From Saprospiraceae bacterium (lineage in GTDB: Bacteria; Bacteroidota; Bacteroidia; Chitinophagales; Saprospiraceae): DNA of 64,000 nucleotides. The stretch covers positions 342,358-406,357 of the forward strand of contig JALSGS010000034.1 of assembly GCA_026982695.1 (NCBI GenBank), in the 5' to 3' direction. The position numbers and the translations under genes are program-made. How positions within the stretch are numbered: the first letter of the stretch is position 1; each line of letters begins with the position of its first letter. Positions 19,070 to 28,508 of this stretch are shown here, piece by piece. Under the pieces are notes generated by a model, which saw only the letters and a list, made by a program, of their open reading frames with translations, was not told where the DNA came from and did no database searches.

Positions 19070-20194
19070 TCAGTCTTGCCAGATTTGGCGCCAGTCTAGC
19101 TGGCGATAGTGCTCGAATACCAACACGCTTAACACGACAAACAGTAGCGAAGCAAGGGTAGCTGCCACTACTGTAAGGGTGCGCAGTGGCCGCGATTTGA
19201 CTACAGCTGGCTCAGCTGGCTCGAGTAGGTGAAGCGCAGGTACTTGGGCCTGATAAGCCGCTTCGATTTGTTTGAGCCGCTCGCGATCTTCGGCCAGCTT
19301 GCTGTTGATTTGTCGGTACTGCTGTTCGAGTGCTTCCACTCGTGCCAAGCCTGCGTTAAAGCGATCGATGAGCGAACGGGTATTTTTTAGCTCTTCTTCC
19401 ATGGCACGTACCCGTGCTTGCAAGAATAGGAGTGTGTCGCGTGGTACGTGAGGGCTCTGTTGTAGCACCTGTAGGCGCGTTTTGTTCAGCGTTAGGTTCG
19501 CTTCGGTGCGCACAGCAAGGCTAGCCAAGATCTCTCCCTGTGAACGCGTGCTGAAGATGCCGAATTGCTGCCGCAGTTGCTGGAGTGAATCGGCCAAGAG
19601 CTGGAGCGTGGCTTCCTTTTCGGCAATGCTCTGCCTGTAGGTGCGGAGCAGCTGGCTTTGGCTGTTTTTGATGAGCCGCAAGGCGATGGCATTGATCTTC
19701 TCGCGTGCCGCATTGGCCATTTGGGCAGCCAGCTCTTTGTCCGTGTCCTCGACACTGATTTCCAGGGCTCCTTCTTTTGTCTTTTTCACTTTGTAATGAT
19801 CAGAAAGCGTCTCGACCACATAATAAGGAGCGAGCGGATCATTGCGATCGATTTCGTAGTGCTCGTACAGGTTGAAGGAATCGATGAGAAACTGCATCAG
19901 CTCGCCTGACTGGGCAATGGATATGAGGCGGTCTACGTCATCTTTTGTGCCATAATACTTGATGTTGGTATTGGAGGTGGCACCAAAAGCTTCGGGCTTT
20001 TGTAAGTCGGTGCTGGCAGCATAAAAAGTAGTGTGTGACTTGTAGTACACAGGAGCAAGGCATACGGCAACAATAGTCACCACTGCAGTGGCAAATGGCA
20101 CGCCAAGGATGAATCTTCGCTGCTGGTAAAGTGTACGTAACACTTCCAACAGACTGTAACTGTGCTCCATAAGTTTAAAAAATTGGCTTGACAA
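19070..20194 (-). CDS. Wzz-type polysaccharide chain-length/export co-polymerase
   Basis: 374 residues. Two membrane segments (about 29-50 and 337-360) bracket a long periplasmic region with coiled coils (residues 170-320), the usual Wzz layout. The first segment is followed by PVYYKSHTTFYA, typical of PCP proteins. No C-terminal tyrosine kinase domain. Start could also be the ATG at 20170. First gene of the unit with the ligase/polymerase gene. Confidence 0.85.
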   Translation of the reverse strand: MSSQFFKLMEHSYSLLEVLRTLYQQRRFILGVPFATAVVTIVAVCLAPVYYKSHTTFYAASTDLQKPEAFGATSNTNIKYYGTKDDVDRLISIAQSGELMQFLIDSFNLYEHYEIDRNDPLAPYYVVETLSDHYKVKKTKEGALEISVEDTDKELAAQMANAAREKINAIALRLIKNSQSQLLRTYRQSIAEKEATLQLLADSLQQLRQQFGIFSTRSQGEILASLAVRTEANLTLNKTRLQVLQQSPHVPRDTLLFLQARVRAMEEELKNTRSLIDRFNAGLARVEALEQQYRQINSKLAEDRERLKQIEAAYQAQVPALHLLEPAEPAVVKSRPLRTLTVVAATLASLLFVVLSVLVFEHYRQLDWRQIWQD

Positions 20195-20235
20195 TCAAAG
20201 GCTCGCAAAGGGTTGCCGCATTTGCGTGTACGCGG

Positions 20236-20243
20236 CAAAAGTA
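20236..20243 (-). promoter_or_regulatory. Bacteroidota -7 box (TACTTTTG) for the Wzz-ligase unit
   Basis: Exact TAnnTTTG on the minus strand, 42 bases upstream of the first ATG. The rest of the 20195-20472 divergent region shows no other clear signal. Confidence 0.5.
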
Positions 20244-20472
20244 GAAAAACCCCAAAGAAGAAAAGAGAAGTACTACATGCCTTTTGTTTGTCGTGACCGT
20301 GTAGTTTGAAGTTCGAATTTGTCAGCTGTTGGCAAACAGAGCGCTCTTAGGGTCAAGAATATTTGCCTTAGCTTTTATTTGGCTTGCCATTGAACAAGTC
20401 AAGCTACCATAGGCTGATATGTGCAGCTTTCAGCACTGCTCATGATTGTCCTTTTACTTTTAATTATATCTT

Positions 20473-22143
20473 ATGACTCGGGTATTATTCGTATTTTTTT
20501 TCATCGAGACTTTACTTGCTTTCCCATTATGGGCTCAACGTACGGTAGGTGTATTGAGCTACGATCCCGATCTCAGTTTTCCAGGTTACAACTTGCTCTA
20601 CCCACTCAATCAGCCCAATGTATACTTGTTGGACAATTGTGGGCGTATCGTGCACGTGTGGGAAGATGAGGCAGATTTTCGCCCTGGCGTGACGGCCTAT
20701 TTATTACCCGATGGAAAGTTGGTGAAGACCAAGCGGCCTTCATTTTTTGCTGCCGACCCTATTTGGGCAGGTGGAGGTGGCGCTACAGTCGAAATTAGAG
20801 ACTGGGACAACAACCTATTGTGGAGCTTTACGCAAAATGACTCCCTGCGCCGCTTGCATCACGATGTACAAGTACTCCCAAATGGAAATATTTTGATGAT
20901 TTCTTGGGAGCTGAAAACTCAGGACGAAGCAATTGCAGCAGGAAGAGATCCCGCCCTTTTAAACGAAGAGGTCTTGTGGCCCGATTACATACTCGAAGTG
21001 GATCCACTTACCGACTCGATTGTTTGGGAGTGGCATGCATGGGACCACCTCATACAAGATTATGATAGTACAAAGGCCAACTATGGCGTAGTTGAAGATC
21101 ATCCCGAGCTGATCGATGTCAATTGGGATACAAATGATGGTAAAGCCGACTGGATGCACGTCAATTTTATTGACTACAATGAGGAGTACGACCAAATCAT
21201 GATCAGTGTGCCCACTTTCAACGAGTTTTGGGTGATTGATCATTCTACAACGAAAGCAGAAGCGGCAGGGCATACAGGAGGCCTTGCAGGACGAGGTGGC
21301 GATTTGCTATATCGTTGGGGCAATCCAGCGACTTATCGTCGTGGTACGGCTACTGATCAAAAACTCTTTTTTCAGCACGACACACATTGGATCGACGATT
21401 TCATCGATCCGGATGCACCTCTGTATGGCAAAGTGGCTCTGTTCAACAATCGCGCAGGAGCCAATTTTTCTACGGCCCATGTACTTTCTCTACCTTTTGA
21501 TCCTGTGAGTTGGACTTATCCCATGGAGGGGCTTACGTGGGGCCCGTCATCTTTTGACGTCACTTTGATGTATCCTGATGATTCCACGCGCATGTACTCC
21601 AATATTGTGTCAAGTGTACAAGTGTTGCCCAATGGCAACTTTTTGGTATGTGTGGGGCGTTGGGGGTATTCCTTTGAAATCACCCCTCAGCAGCAGATCG
21701 TTTGGGAATATGTAACGCCTTTAGCTAATGGGCAGCCTGTGAACCAAGGCGATAGCTTGCACATCAATCAAAATTTGACCTTCAATATAAAGCGATATCC
21801 GGCTGACTATGCAGCTTTTCAGGGGAAAGACCTCTCACCTAAGGGATATATCGAGCTCAATCCTGACACTACCTTCTGTGATCAGTTGTTGCCGACTACA
21901 GAATTGGGCGTGTTTACAGCTCTAAAGCTTTACCCCAATCCCACGACCGACTTGCTGGTGTTGGAATGGTTGGATGAGGCATCGTCTGGCATTGTCGCTA
22001 TATACGATATATTGGGGCGTGAGATGCTGCGTTGGCACAGCCGTGAAGGCCGCCGCAAGTACGTTGACGTGTCTGGATGGCTGTCTGGTGTGTATTTGGT
22101 GAAAGTTGATGGATATGTAGCACATAAGGTGCTCGTATATTGA
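20473..22143 (+). CDS. Arylsulfotransferase (ASST) family protein with T9SS sorting domain
   Basis: 556 residues: signal peptide (1-20), a six-bladed propeller-type ASST domain (about 30-450), and a T9SS type A sorting domain (about 475-556; LYPNPTTDLLVLEW, IYDILGREML, LSGVYLVKVDG). Recurrent blade motifs include HHDVQVLPNGNILMISWE and SSVQVLPNGNFLVCVGRWG, with candidate active-site histidines HHD, WHAWDH and QHDTHW. ASST enzymes move sulfate between phenols without PAPS; activity here is inferred. The sorting domain implies outer-membrane secretion and surface attachment or release. Confidence 0.88.
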   Translation: MTRVLFVFFFIETLLAFPLWAQRTVGVLSYDPDLSFPGYNLLYPLNQPNVYLLDNCGRIVHVWEDEADFRPGVTAYLLPDGKLVKTKRPSFFAADPIWAGGGGATVEIRDWDNNLLWSFTQNDSLRRLHHDVQVLPNGNILMISWELKTQDEAIAAGRDPALLNEEVLWPDYILEVDPLTDSIVWEWHAWDHLIQDYDSTKANYGVVEDHPELIDVNWDTNDGKADWMHVNFIDYNEEYDQIMISVPTFNEFWVIDHSTTKAEAAGHTGGLAGRGGDLLYRWGNPATYRRGTATDQKLFFQHDTHWIDDFIDPDAPLYGKVALFNNRAGANFSTAHVLSLPFDPVSWTYPMEGLTWGPSSFDVTLMYPDDSTRMYSNIVSSVQVLPNGNFLVCVGRWGYSFEITPQQQIVWEYVTPLANGQPVNQGDSLHINQNLTFNIKRYPADYAAFQGKDLSPKGYIELNPDTTFCDQLLPTTELGVFTALKLYPNPTTDLLVLEWLDEASSGIVAIYDILGREMLRWHSREGRRKYVDVSGWLSGVYLVKVDGYVAHKVLVY

Positions 22144-22176
22144 TGATGCCTTGGTTGCCAGCAAAAAGAAATGCAC

Positions 22177-22206
22177 AGCCGCAATGGGTTTCTTTCCGTT
22201 GCGGCT
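22177..22206. terminator. Hairpin between convergent genes
   Basis: Perfect 8-bp stem AGCCGCAA/TTGCGGCT with a 14-base loop, between the ends of the ASST and BatD-like genes. On the minus strand it is followed by a T-rich stretch, so it may serve both genes. Confidence 0.6.
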
Positions 22207-22214
22207 ATTTGGCA

Positions 22215-22850
22215 TTAGATGCGATACACTTTGCGCTTTTTTCGTGGTGGACGATGCTTGGGCGCGGGTGTTGAGTCGTACTGTGGGCTTTCCTTGGGGG
22301 GCATCAACTGCTGGAAAAACTCATCTAACTCTTTAAAAGGATTAGTGGGCAGATGGAAGCCATCCAATCTATCTGTCCATGGATTATTGTAGGATCGAGG
22401 AGTCTGCCGAATGCCATCGGGGTTGGGCTTGACCCATACTTCGATAGGCTCAGTTTCGAATACTTGGCCGTCTTGGCAGCGCACGCTAGCTGGTCCTATA
22501 TAGAAAATACCTTCACTACGCGGCATCAATCCGTAGCTCCACACTTGTTGTTGCCGCATTTGGCCATTGACTATCTGTATGGATGTAGCTAAATGCGGAC
22601 CATATGCTATGTCGAAATCTGTAAAGGGAGGTGGTACGAATTCCCCACAATTGGCATTGCCGTTCCATATGAATTGCACTTCGAACGGATTGTCCATCAA
22701 TACCGTGTCGGGGTTTAGCTCCACTCGAAAAGCAGGTTGTTGGCCCTCTTGTGCATGTGCGTAGCCCATGCCAAATATCAGTGTGGCAACTACTATAAAT
22801 GTGCTTTTTGCTACACTAAAAGCAAAAACGGCATTTTCTTTTGGCCACAT
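22215..22850 (-). CDS. Short BatD-like (oxygen tolerance) protein
   Basis: 211 residues. Signal peptide ending AHAQ (about residue 34), then an Ig-like domain with VELNPDTVLMDNPFEVQFIWNG, the characteristic FVPPPFTDFDIAYGP and an IGPASVRCQDGQVFETEPIEVWV strand pair, as in the first domain of BatD. BatD proteins are usually 500-600 residues with a C-terminal membrane anchor; this one stops after one domain plus a basic proline-rich tail (RPPRKKRKV). No other Bat operon gene is adjacent, so it is a stand-alone, single-domain version with an unknown job. Confidence 0.75.
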   Translation of the reverse strand: MWPKENAVFAFSVAKSTFIVVATLIFGMGYAHAQEGQQPAFRVELNPDTVLMDNPFEVQFIWNGNANCGEFVPPPFTDFDIAYGPHLATSIQIVNGQMRQQQVWSYGLMPRSEGIFYIGPASVRCQDGQVFETEPIEVWVKPNPDGIRQTPRSYNNPWTDRLDGFHLPTNPFKELDEFFQQLMPPKESPQYDSTPAPKHRPPRKKRKVYRI

Positions 22851-22930
22851 AATGCAAAGTTTTTGCTACTCGGCATCTAAAAGCGGTGCAGATTAGGGGC
22901 TTTGTGTGATTAGCGGAGTAGCCCATGGAA

Positions 22931-23746
22931 TTAAATAGGCAGTGGGCGATCTTGTCCGTGTTGTACGTATTCCACACTGCGGCTAGTTTGCACCGGTTGG
23001 CGATACATGCTCATCAAGTCGTACACCAGCTCCGGCACTTGATCGTTTACGTTGAGCCCCATGGATTTAGCAAAATTACAAGTAATGGGGAAATCGTGTG
23101 TCCAATTTCCTTCTGTAAGCTTTTGTGCCAGCTCAGCAGCGCGTTCTTTGCTTTGGGTGCGCTGTAGCAGTTCTGTCAGTGTAGCCTGTAACTGGTTGAT
23201 GGCTTTTTCGGCGATGTCGGCTTTGACGATCATCTGATCGCCTATCTTATTGATGTCTTTTTGTTGCAACAGTTTGACGAGTGAAGGGCCAGGCAGCTCG
23301 CCCAGTTGGGGGTCTACAGGGCCCAATACGGCGTTGGGACTCATGATGATCTCATCAGCTGCTAATGCGATAAGCGTACCGCCGCTCATGGCGTAATGGG
23401 GCACGATGACGCGTACCTTGCCCTTTCGGCGATTAATGGCTCTGGCTATCTGGGTAGCTGCCAGTACCAACCCGCCAGGGGTGTGCAAGATTAGGTCAAT
23501 ATCCTTTTCTGGTGGTGTGGTATCGAGCACGCGCAAGATCTCTTCACTGTCCTCCATGTTGATGAACTTCATGATGGGAAAGCCTAGAAAACTCATCTGT
23601 TCCTGCCGATGGATCAGCAGGATTACACGTGAATTGCGCTCCTTTTCAATTTGTGCCAACAAGCGCATGCGTCCTGCTTCCAGCATCTTACGCGAGATTA
23701 CGGGCTGCAGCATCATGATGAGAAAGATGATCCAAAGTGGGTCCAT
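22931..23746 (-). CDS. SDH-family Clp-fold serine protease, membrane-anchored
   Basis: 271 residues. An N-terminal hydrophobic segment (4-17) is followed by a ClpP-like crotonase fold: LILHTPGG (85-92), the catalytic serine in HYAMSGGT (Ser121) and GPVDPQLG (Asp145). This is the serine dehydrogenase proteinase family (PF01972), known from bacteria and archaea with poorly defined substrates. It begins 21 bases after the rhomboid gene, so two membrane-linked serine proteases are co-transcribed. Confidence 0.88.
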   Translation of the reverse strand: MDPLWIIFLIMMLQPVISRKMLEAGRMRLLAQIEKERNSRVILLIHRQEQMSFLGFPIMKFINMEDSEEILRVLDTTPPEKDIDLILHTPGGLVLAATQIARAINRRKGKVRVIVPHYAMSGGTLIALAADEIIMSPNAVLGPVDPQLGELPGPSLVKLLQQKDINKIGDQMIVKADIAEKAINQLQATLTELLQRTQSKERAAELAQKLTEGNWTHDFPITCNFAKSMGLNVNDQVPELVYDLMSMYRQPVQTSRSVEYVQHGQDRPLPI

Positions 23747-23767
23747 TGATTCGTTGTTATTTCGTTT

Positions 23768-24490
23768 TTACCACGAATGATAGTTGCGATAGCGATAGTA
23801 AGCAGGGTAGCGGCGCTCTTCGTGCACAGGAGGGCGTGCAAAGAGGCGAAACAGCAATACACCTGCCACAAAGCCGCCTATATGCGCCCAAAAAGCAATA
23901 CCTGCACCGTTGGTAGGCATTAGCAAGCTGACCGTACCGCTGAAAAACTGGCCCACAAACCACAGGCCGAGATAGAAAAAGGCCGAAACCTCGAAAAAGT
24001 AGGGCATGAAGAAAATAGGCACCATGAAAATGATGGTAGAATGGGGGAAAAGAAACATATAAGCTCCCATGACTCCGGAAATAGCCCCCGAGGCACCCAA
24101 AGCAGGTATCGTACTATCCATATTAAGTGCGTAGTGGGTATAGCTGGCGGCTACGCCACATAGCAGGTAAAAGATGAGATAACCGCCTTTTCCCATGCGG
24201 TCTTCCACGTTGTCGCCAAAAATATACAGCGTCCACATGTTGCCAATGAAGTGGCCCCAGCCTCCGTGTAAAAACATATTGGTAAAGAAAGGATAGTATT
24301 CCCACCACACTAATGGCCGGTTGGGATGGCTAAACTCGGCAGGCACCAAGCCCCAAGTGCGCACAAAAGATTCGATCCCTTCCGGACCCAACGACAGTTC
24401 GTGGAGAAAGACGAACAGATTGATAACAATCAGGGTCCAATTGATAAGCGGAAAGGATCGGGAAGGTATGGTATCTTGTATGGGAAACAT
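23768..24490 (-). CDS. Rhomboid family intramembrane serine protease
   Basis: 240 residues, six membrane segments. Oxyanion Asn in HFIGNMW (Asn84), catalytic GASGAISG (Ser134) and AHIGGFVAG (His203) are all intact, so an active protease is expected. A basic, aromatic C-terminal tail (ERRYPAYYRYRNYHSW) follows. Cleaves transmembrane substrates in the inner membrane. Upstream neighbour is rpsU, downstream the SDH-type protease. Confidence 0.93.
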   Translation of the reverse strand: MFPIQDTIPSRSFPLINWTLIVINLFVFLHELSLGPEGIESFVRTWGLVPAEFSHPNRPLVWWEYYPFFTNMFLHGGWGHFIGNMWTLYIFGDNVEDRMGKGGYLIFYLLCGVAASYTHYALNMDSTIPALGASGAISGVMGAYMFLFPHSTIIFMVPIFFMPYFFEVSAFFYLGLWFVGQFFSGTVSLLMPTNGAGIAFWAHIGGFVAGVLLFRLFARPPVHEERRYPAYYRYRNYHSW

Positions 24491-24533
24491 ATTGCGTTCT
24501 TCACATCAGAGAATGAAAATGGGCGTAAATAGC

Positions 24534-24725
24534 TTATTGTTCTTTTGCGCGCATCTTTTCTCGGTAAATCGCTTTGAGTATTTCGTTGCGCCGGCGAACG
24601 GATGGCTTGACGTATTCGCGCCGGCGGCGAATTTCTTGCATGATTCGTGCTTTTTGAAAACGACGTTTGAAGCGCTTGAGTGCTTGGTCGATGCTTTCAT
24701 TGCTTTTTACCTCTACTTCGATCAT
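24534..24725 (-). CDS. rpsU: 30S ribosomal protein bS21
   Basis: 63 residues, very basic; IDQALKRFKRRFQKARIM and the RRREYVKPSVRRR stretch are diagnostic of bS21. bS21 sits near the anti-Shine-Dalgarno in the 30S subunit; in Bacteroidota it helps to occlude the 16S 3' end, which fits the scarcity of Shine-Dalgarno sites here. A near-consensus box TGTTTTTG (one mismatch to TAnnTTTG) with an upstream TTTG about 19 bases away lies at about 24747-24775. Confidence 0.96.
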   Translation of the reverse strand: MIEVEVKSNESIDQALKRFKRRFQKARIMQEIRRRREYVKPSVRRRNEILKAIYREKMRAKEQ

Positions 24726-24807
24726 AGGCCATTTTTTTTTACAATTGACAAAAACAATTTTACTGCCCTTTCAGGCAAAAGAAACAGTCCTATTGTGTGA
24801 AATTGTC

Positions 24808-25032
24808 TTACGTTTTTTGGTGCTGCTGGGTTCTTCGGGTAGGGTACCAAAACCCTACAAAGAAAACAATTATCATCAAAAGCATAGAAAGTGCACTATC
24901 GTTTAGTGGGTTGTGAAAGCCCATCATTGCATAGGCTATGGCAATCACTCCTGCTGCGAGCGCTGTGGCACATATGGCTGATTGGACAATGCCGTATAGG
25001 GGATCATGATGCGATTCAGTGAAGTGCTCCAT
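24808..25032 (-). CDS. Small two-helix membrane protein
   Basis: 74 residues with two hydrophobic segments (about 17-38 and 45-64), a His/Glu-rich N-terminus and a polar C-terminus (TRRTQQHQKT). No family recognised. It starts 7 bases after the patatin gene, so co-transcription and coding status are plausible. Confidence 0.55.
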   Translation of the reverse strand: MEHFTESHHDPLYGIVQSAICATALAAGVIAIAYAMMGFHNPLNDSALSMLLMIIVFFVGFWYPTRRTQQHQKT

Positions 25033-25039
25033 AGATTGA

Positions 25040-25966
25040 TCAATTTATTGAATGTCCGTCTTTGGAGGCCACATCTTGCGTGCCAGTGGTAGTGAGTGTG
25101 TCAAAGTGACGCACTTCTTCGCGCTGAGGTTGAGCCCATCGGCAAGGCGGTTTACTCATATCACGTCTGGCACCACCGTGATGTTTGACATCCTCATAGC
25201 ACCGTAGTACTTTTTCTATTTGGCTAATGGTGTATTGATAACCGATTTGATAGATTTCCTCAATCTTGCTCGTTTCAAATGTGCTGTATTTGTAAAGCGA
25301 TTTCATGAGTAACAGTACGTCGCACCAGTTAAACTTGGCTGCAGAGGCTGCGATGAGCACTAAGTCATTGACTCTGTGCAACAACCGGAGTGAGTTGCTA
25401 ATATGTGCGCGACTCATCATCTTGACGGGCGAGACATAGCTGCCAATGACAAATTGACACTCGGCAAGTAGTGGCTCTACTGGAAAATTGTTCATGACCC
25501 CCCCGTCTACATACCAATGCCCATCAATTTCTACAGGAGTAAAGATAGGCGGAAAAGCGGCTGAGGCAAGTAAGGGCTTGATTAACGGACCATGATGGAA
25601 AAGGACACAGCGTGCTTGTTCAATGTCCGTGGCAGATATGTATAGCTTTTTGTTGAGTTCGGAAAAATTATCCAGGGGAAAGAGTTCCTCAAACATTTCG
25701 CGGTAAAGCTCAGCATCTAGTAAGCCGGGCTTACTGCGCGAAAAGTGCTGCCAGCGGAAAATTCTGCTATTGGCTTTGAAGAAGTCGAGCATTTCTTGAG
25801 GAGCCATGCCCTTGGCATATAGAGCGCCCACTATGGCACCTGCACTAGCTCCTGTAATCACTTGAGGCTCGATACCAGCTTCTTCTAGTGCTTGCAAGGC
25901 ACCAATGTGGGCCATACCCCGCACGCCTCCGCCGGACAGGGCAATGCCAATTTTGAAGGTGTTCAT
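25040..25966 (-). CDS. Patatin-like phospholipase
   Basis: 308 residues. Oxyanion loop SGGGVRG (11-17), nucleophile elbow GASAG (Ser41) and catalytic Asp in DGGVMNNFP (Asp153) form the intact Ser-Asp dyad of patatin lipid acyl hydrolases. No signal peptide or barrel domain, so it is probably a cytoplasmic or membrane-peripheral NTE/RssA-like protein acting on lipids. First gene of a run that includes the small membrane protein. Confidence 0.92.
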   Translation of the reverse strand: MNTFKIGIALSGGGVRGMAHIGALQALEEAGIEPQVITGASAGAIVGALYAKGMAPQEMLDFFKANSRIFRWQHFSRSKPGLLDAELYREMFEELFPLDNFSELNKKLYISATDIEQARCVLFHHGPLIKPLLASAAFPPIFTPVEIDGHWYVDGGVMNNFPVEPLLAECQFVIGSYVSPVKMMSRAHISNSLRLLHRVNDLVLIAASAAKFNWCDVLLLMKSLYKYSTFETSKIEEIYQIGYQYTISQIEKVLRCYEDVKHHGGARRDMSKPPCRWAQPQREEVRHFDTLTTTGTQDVASKDGHSIN

Positions 25967-26004
25967 ATGCTGTGTTTTGGGGTGTAATGAGTAAAAATTT
26001 TAGA

Positions 26005-26190
26005 TCAGTCAGCACCAATTTGGAAACAACGTTCACCTAAGATTTCGGGGTTAATTACTTCATACCATCCCATGTCGAGCCGTTTTTCAAAGAAACGACG
26101 CGGTAGCTCGACGATGTATCCTTCAGGTAAAATTTTCAACTTTACTTTTTGAGGATGTAACTGGAGGATTTTGACTTTTTTTACTTTCAT
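26005..26190 (-). CDS. Small basic hypothetical protein
   Basis: 61 residues, Lys-rich at the N-terminus (MKVKKVKILQLHPQKVKLKI) with a C-terminal half containing LPRRFFEKRLDMGWYEV. No recognised family, no signal peptide. ATG start, codon use like its neighbours, and it fills the gap between ftsH and the patatin gene on the same strand; called on those grounds only. Confidence 0.45.
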   Translation of the reverse strand: MKVKKVKILQLHPQKVKLKILPEGYIVELPRRFFEKRLDMGWYEVINPEILGERCFQIGAD

Positions 26191-26335
26191 TTCAGCAAGG
26201 TTTTTTTGAATGAATACACGCTCTTGTCTATTAATTAAAAAACACGTAGAGCTCGGAGTTTACAAAAAAGTATGCAAAAAGCCTAAAAAAAATGCGTGCA
26301 TTATACGTGCAGTGTGCTGATATTCAGTCTCATGA

Positions 26336-28258
26336 TCACGGGGCCATTTCTCTTTGACCCAAAAGAGCTTCGATTTCTTTGCGGTTGAGCACTTCCTGAT
26401 CCAATAGCTTCTGGGCCATGGCTTCCAGTAGTTCATATTTGTCCGATAGCAATGCCTTGACTTCTCGATAGGCAGTGTCGATAATATGCTGTATTTCTTC
26501 GTCGATGCGTTCTTCCAGTTTTTCTGAGCGTCGCGTGCGGTTTCCTTCCTGTCCGAGAAAGTCGGGAGTTTGCGTAGTGAGGTTGAGATTGGGCAAGCGG
26601 GGGCTCATGCCGTATACGACGACCATGTCATGGGCCAGTCGGTAGACGCGCGCCAGGTCATTGCTGGCTCCAGTGCTGATTTCGCCAAAGGCGAGTTCTT
26701 CAGCGGCGCGACCGCCCAACAGTCCTTTGATTTTGCCCAATAGTTCTTGGCGTGTCAGCAAATATCGATCTTCCAAGGGCAGTTGCATGGTATAGCCCAG
26801 CGCGCCCATACCTCGGGGTACGATGCTGACTTTTTGTACTTCCTCTGCACCCGGAGTGAAGTAACCCACGATAGCATGGCCACTTTCGTGGTAGGCTACG
26901 ATGCGTCGTTCGTGTTCGTTGATCAATTTATTTTTCTTCTCCAAACCAGCAATCACGCGCTCAATGGCTTCTTCGAGGTCACTCATGTGCACTTTTTCAT
27001 GGCCGTTGCGCACGGCCAGTAATGCGGCCTCGTTACACACATTGGCAATTTCGGCTCCGGCAAAACCAGGTGTTTGGGCAGCCAATTGGTGCAGATCCAC
27101 GTCGTCGGCTAACAAGAGCTTGCGTGTATGGACACGGAAAATAGCCTCACGGCCGCGCAAGTCGGGGCGATCCACTAAGATTTGCCTGTCGAAGCGGCCT
27201 GGGCGTAGCAAAGCGGGGTCGAGCACTTCAGGGCGATTGGTAGCTCCAATGATGAGTACGCCACTGCTCGAGTCGAACCCATCCATTTCTACGAGTAGCT
27301 GGTTGAGCGTGTTTTCGCGTTCGTCGTAGCCGCCGCCTGCTACTACTCCTGCTGTTCGCTTTTTGCCAATGGCATCGATCTCGTCGATAAATACGATGCA
27401 CGGGGCATGTGCTTTTGCTTGTTGAAATAAGTCGCGCACACGGGCTGCACCTACCCCTACGAACATTTCCATAAAATCAGAACCGCTGAGGTGGAAAAAG
27501 GGCACACCGGCTTCACCGGCGATGGCACGAGCCAGCAAGGTCTTTCCTGTACCAGGTGGGCCTACTAATAGGACGCCCTTGGGGAGTTTACCACCCAGTC
27601 GCGTGTATTTCTTGGGGTTTTTGAGAAAGTCGACCAATTCTTTGACTTCCTCAACAGCTTCATCAATGCCGGCTACATCTTGAAAGGTGACTTGCTTGTC
27701 GGGGGCTTCGGCATAGATGCGAGCGCGATTTTTGCCAAATTGCATGGCGGCCGATGGCCCTCCCATCGTGCCCAGTCTGCGGATGAGTAGTGCCCACAGA
27801 CCTATGAAAAAGAGAATGGGTAAGATCCAATTGAGCAGAAAGTCGCGCAGAAAGTTGTCTTGCATCTCACCACTGTAATCGACAGCGGCTGCTTCCAGTA
27901 GGGGCAATAGTTCGGGGTCATCGACTTGCGGCAGTCGATTGACGTAGAATTGTCGTTGAATTTGGCGCTCAATGGCTTCGATGCGTAGCCTCCACGGTGC
28001 TATAGGGCCTGTACTGATGCGAGTGTCGAGGGTGTCTTTCTGCGTAGCTGTCGAGTCTTGGTAAAGGCCGATGATTTTGTTGGGCAGGATAACTACCTTA
28101 GCAACCTTACCAGCGCGCACTTTTTCCTTGAACTCCTTGTATGAGAGCTGTTGTGAGGCAGCATATCGATTGTCCAGGTACAACCACTGTATGCTAAGTA
28201 TAAGCGCAAAAATGATGAGGTAATACCACAGAGTCCAGCTGCGTTGTTGTTTATTCAT
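26336..28258 (-). CDS. ftsH: ATP-dependent zinc metalloprotease FtsH
   Basis: 640 residues from the ATG at 28258. Two membrane segments (9-28 and 140-160) flank a periplasmic domain; then the AAA+ module with Walker A GPPGTGKT (233-240), Walker B IVFIDEID and the SRH region, and the zinc site HESGH (457-461). Degrades misfolded membrane proteins and short-lived cytoplasmic regulators, including sigma-32 in E. coli. An in-frame extension to 28519 has no homology and was rejected. A -7-like TACTTTAG with a TTTG 16 bases upstream lies near 28355-28385. The gene follows the second HPF-sigma fusion after a 250-base gap. Confidence 0.97.
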   Translation of the reverse strand: MNKQQRSWTLWYYLIIFALILSIQWLYLDNRYAASQQLSYKEFKEKVRAGKVAKVVILPNKIIGLYQDSTATQKDTLDTRISTGPIAPWRLRIEAIERQIQRQFYVNRLPQVDDPELLPLLEAAAVDYSGEMQDNFLRDFLLNWILPILFFIGLWALLIRRLGTMGGPSAAMQFGKNRARIYAEAPDKQVTFQDVAGIDEAVEEVKELVDFLKNPKKYTRLGGKLPKGVLLVGPPGTGKTLLARAIAGEAGVPFFHLSGSDFMEMFVGVGAARVRDLFQQAKAHAPCIVFIDEIDAIGKKRTAGVVAGGGYDERENTLNQLLVEMDGFDSSSGVLIIGATNRPEVLDPALLRPGRFDRQILVDRPDLRGREAIFRVHTRKLLLADDVDLHQLAAQTPGFAGAEIANVCNEAALLAVRNGHEKVHMSDLEEAIERVIAGLEKKNKLINEHERRIVAYHESGHAIVGYFTPGAEEVQKVSIVPRGMGALGYTMQLPLEDRYLLTRQELLGKIKGLLGGRAAEELAFGEISTGASNDLARVYRLAHDMVVVYGMSPRLPNLNLTTQTPDFLGQEGNRTRRSEKLEERIDEEIQHIIDTAYREVKALLSDKYELLEAMAQKLLDQEVLNRKEIEALLGQREMAP

Positions 28259-28508
28259 TGGTGATCCAATTGTGGTTGAAAAAACGGCGCAGGCGACTAT
28301 TGCTTTTTTCGCAATTGCGTTGGTTGGCCTTATGGTGGTTTTATTGGGTATGCCTAAAGTACACGCAATTAGTGAAGCAAAGGTTTTAAGTGGTGTTTCA
28401 AAAAATTGTCGTTTGTAACTGCGAGCCCTCAAGAGGCAATCGCGGGCTTTGTGTAGTCGAAATAGCGAGGCATGATCAAAGCATACCTCGCTGCTAGAAA
28501 ATAGGTGA

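Noticed and set aside
26268..26335. Possible terminator after ftsH (TGCA repeats followed by eight Ts on the minus strand)
   Set aside because: The stem is only four pairs, too weak to call.
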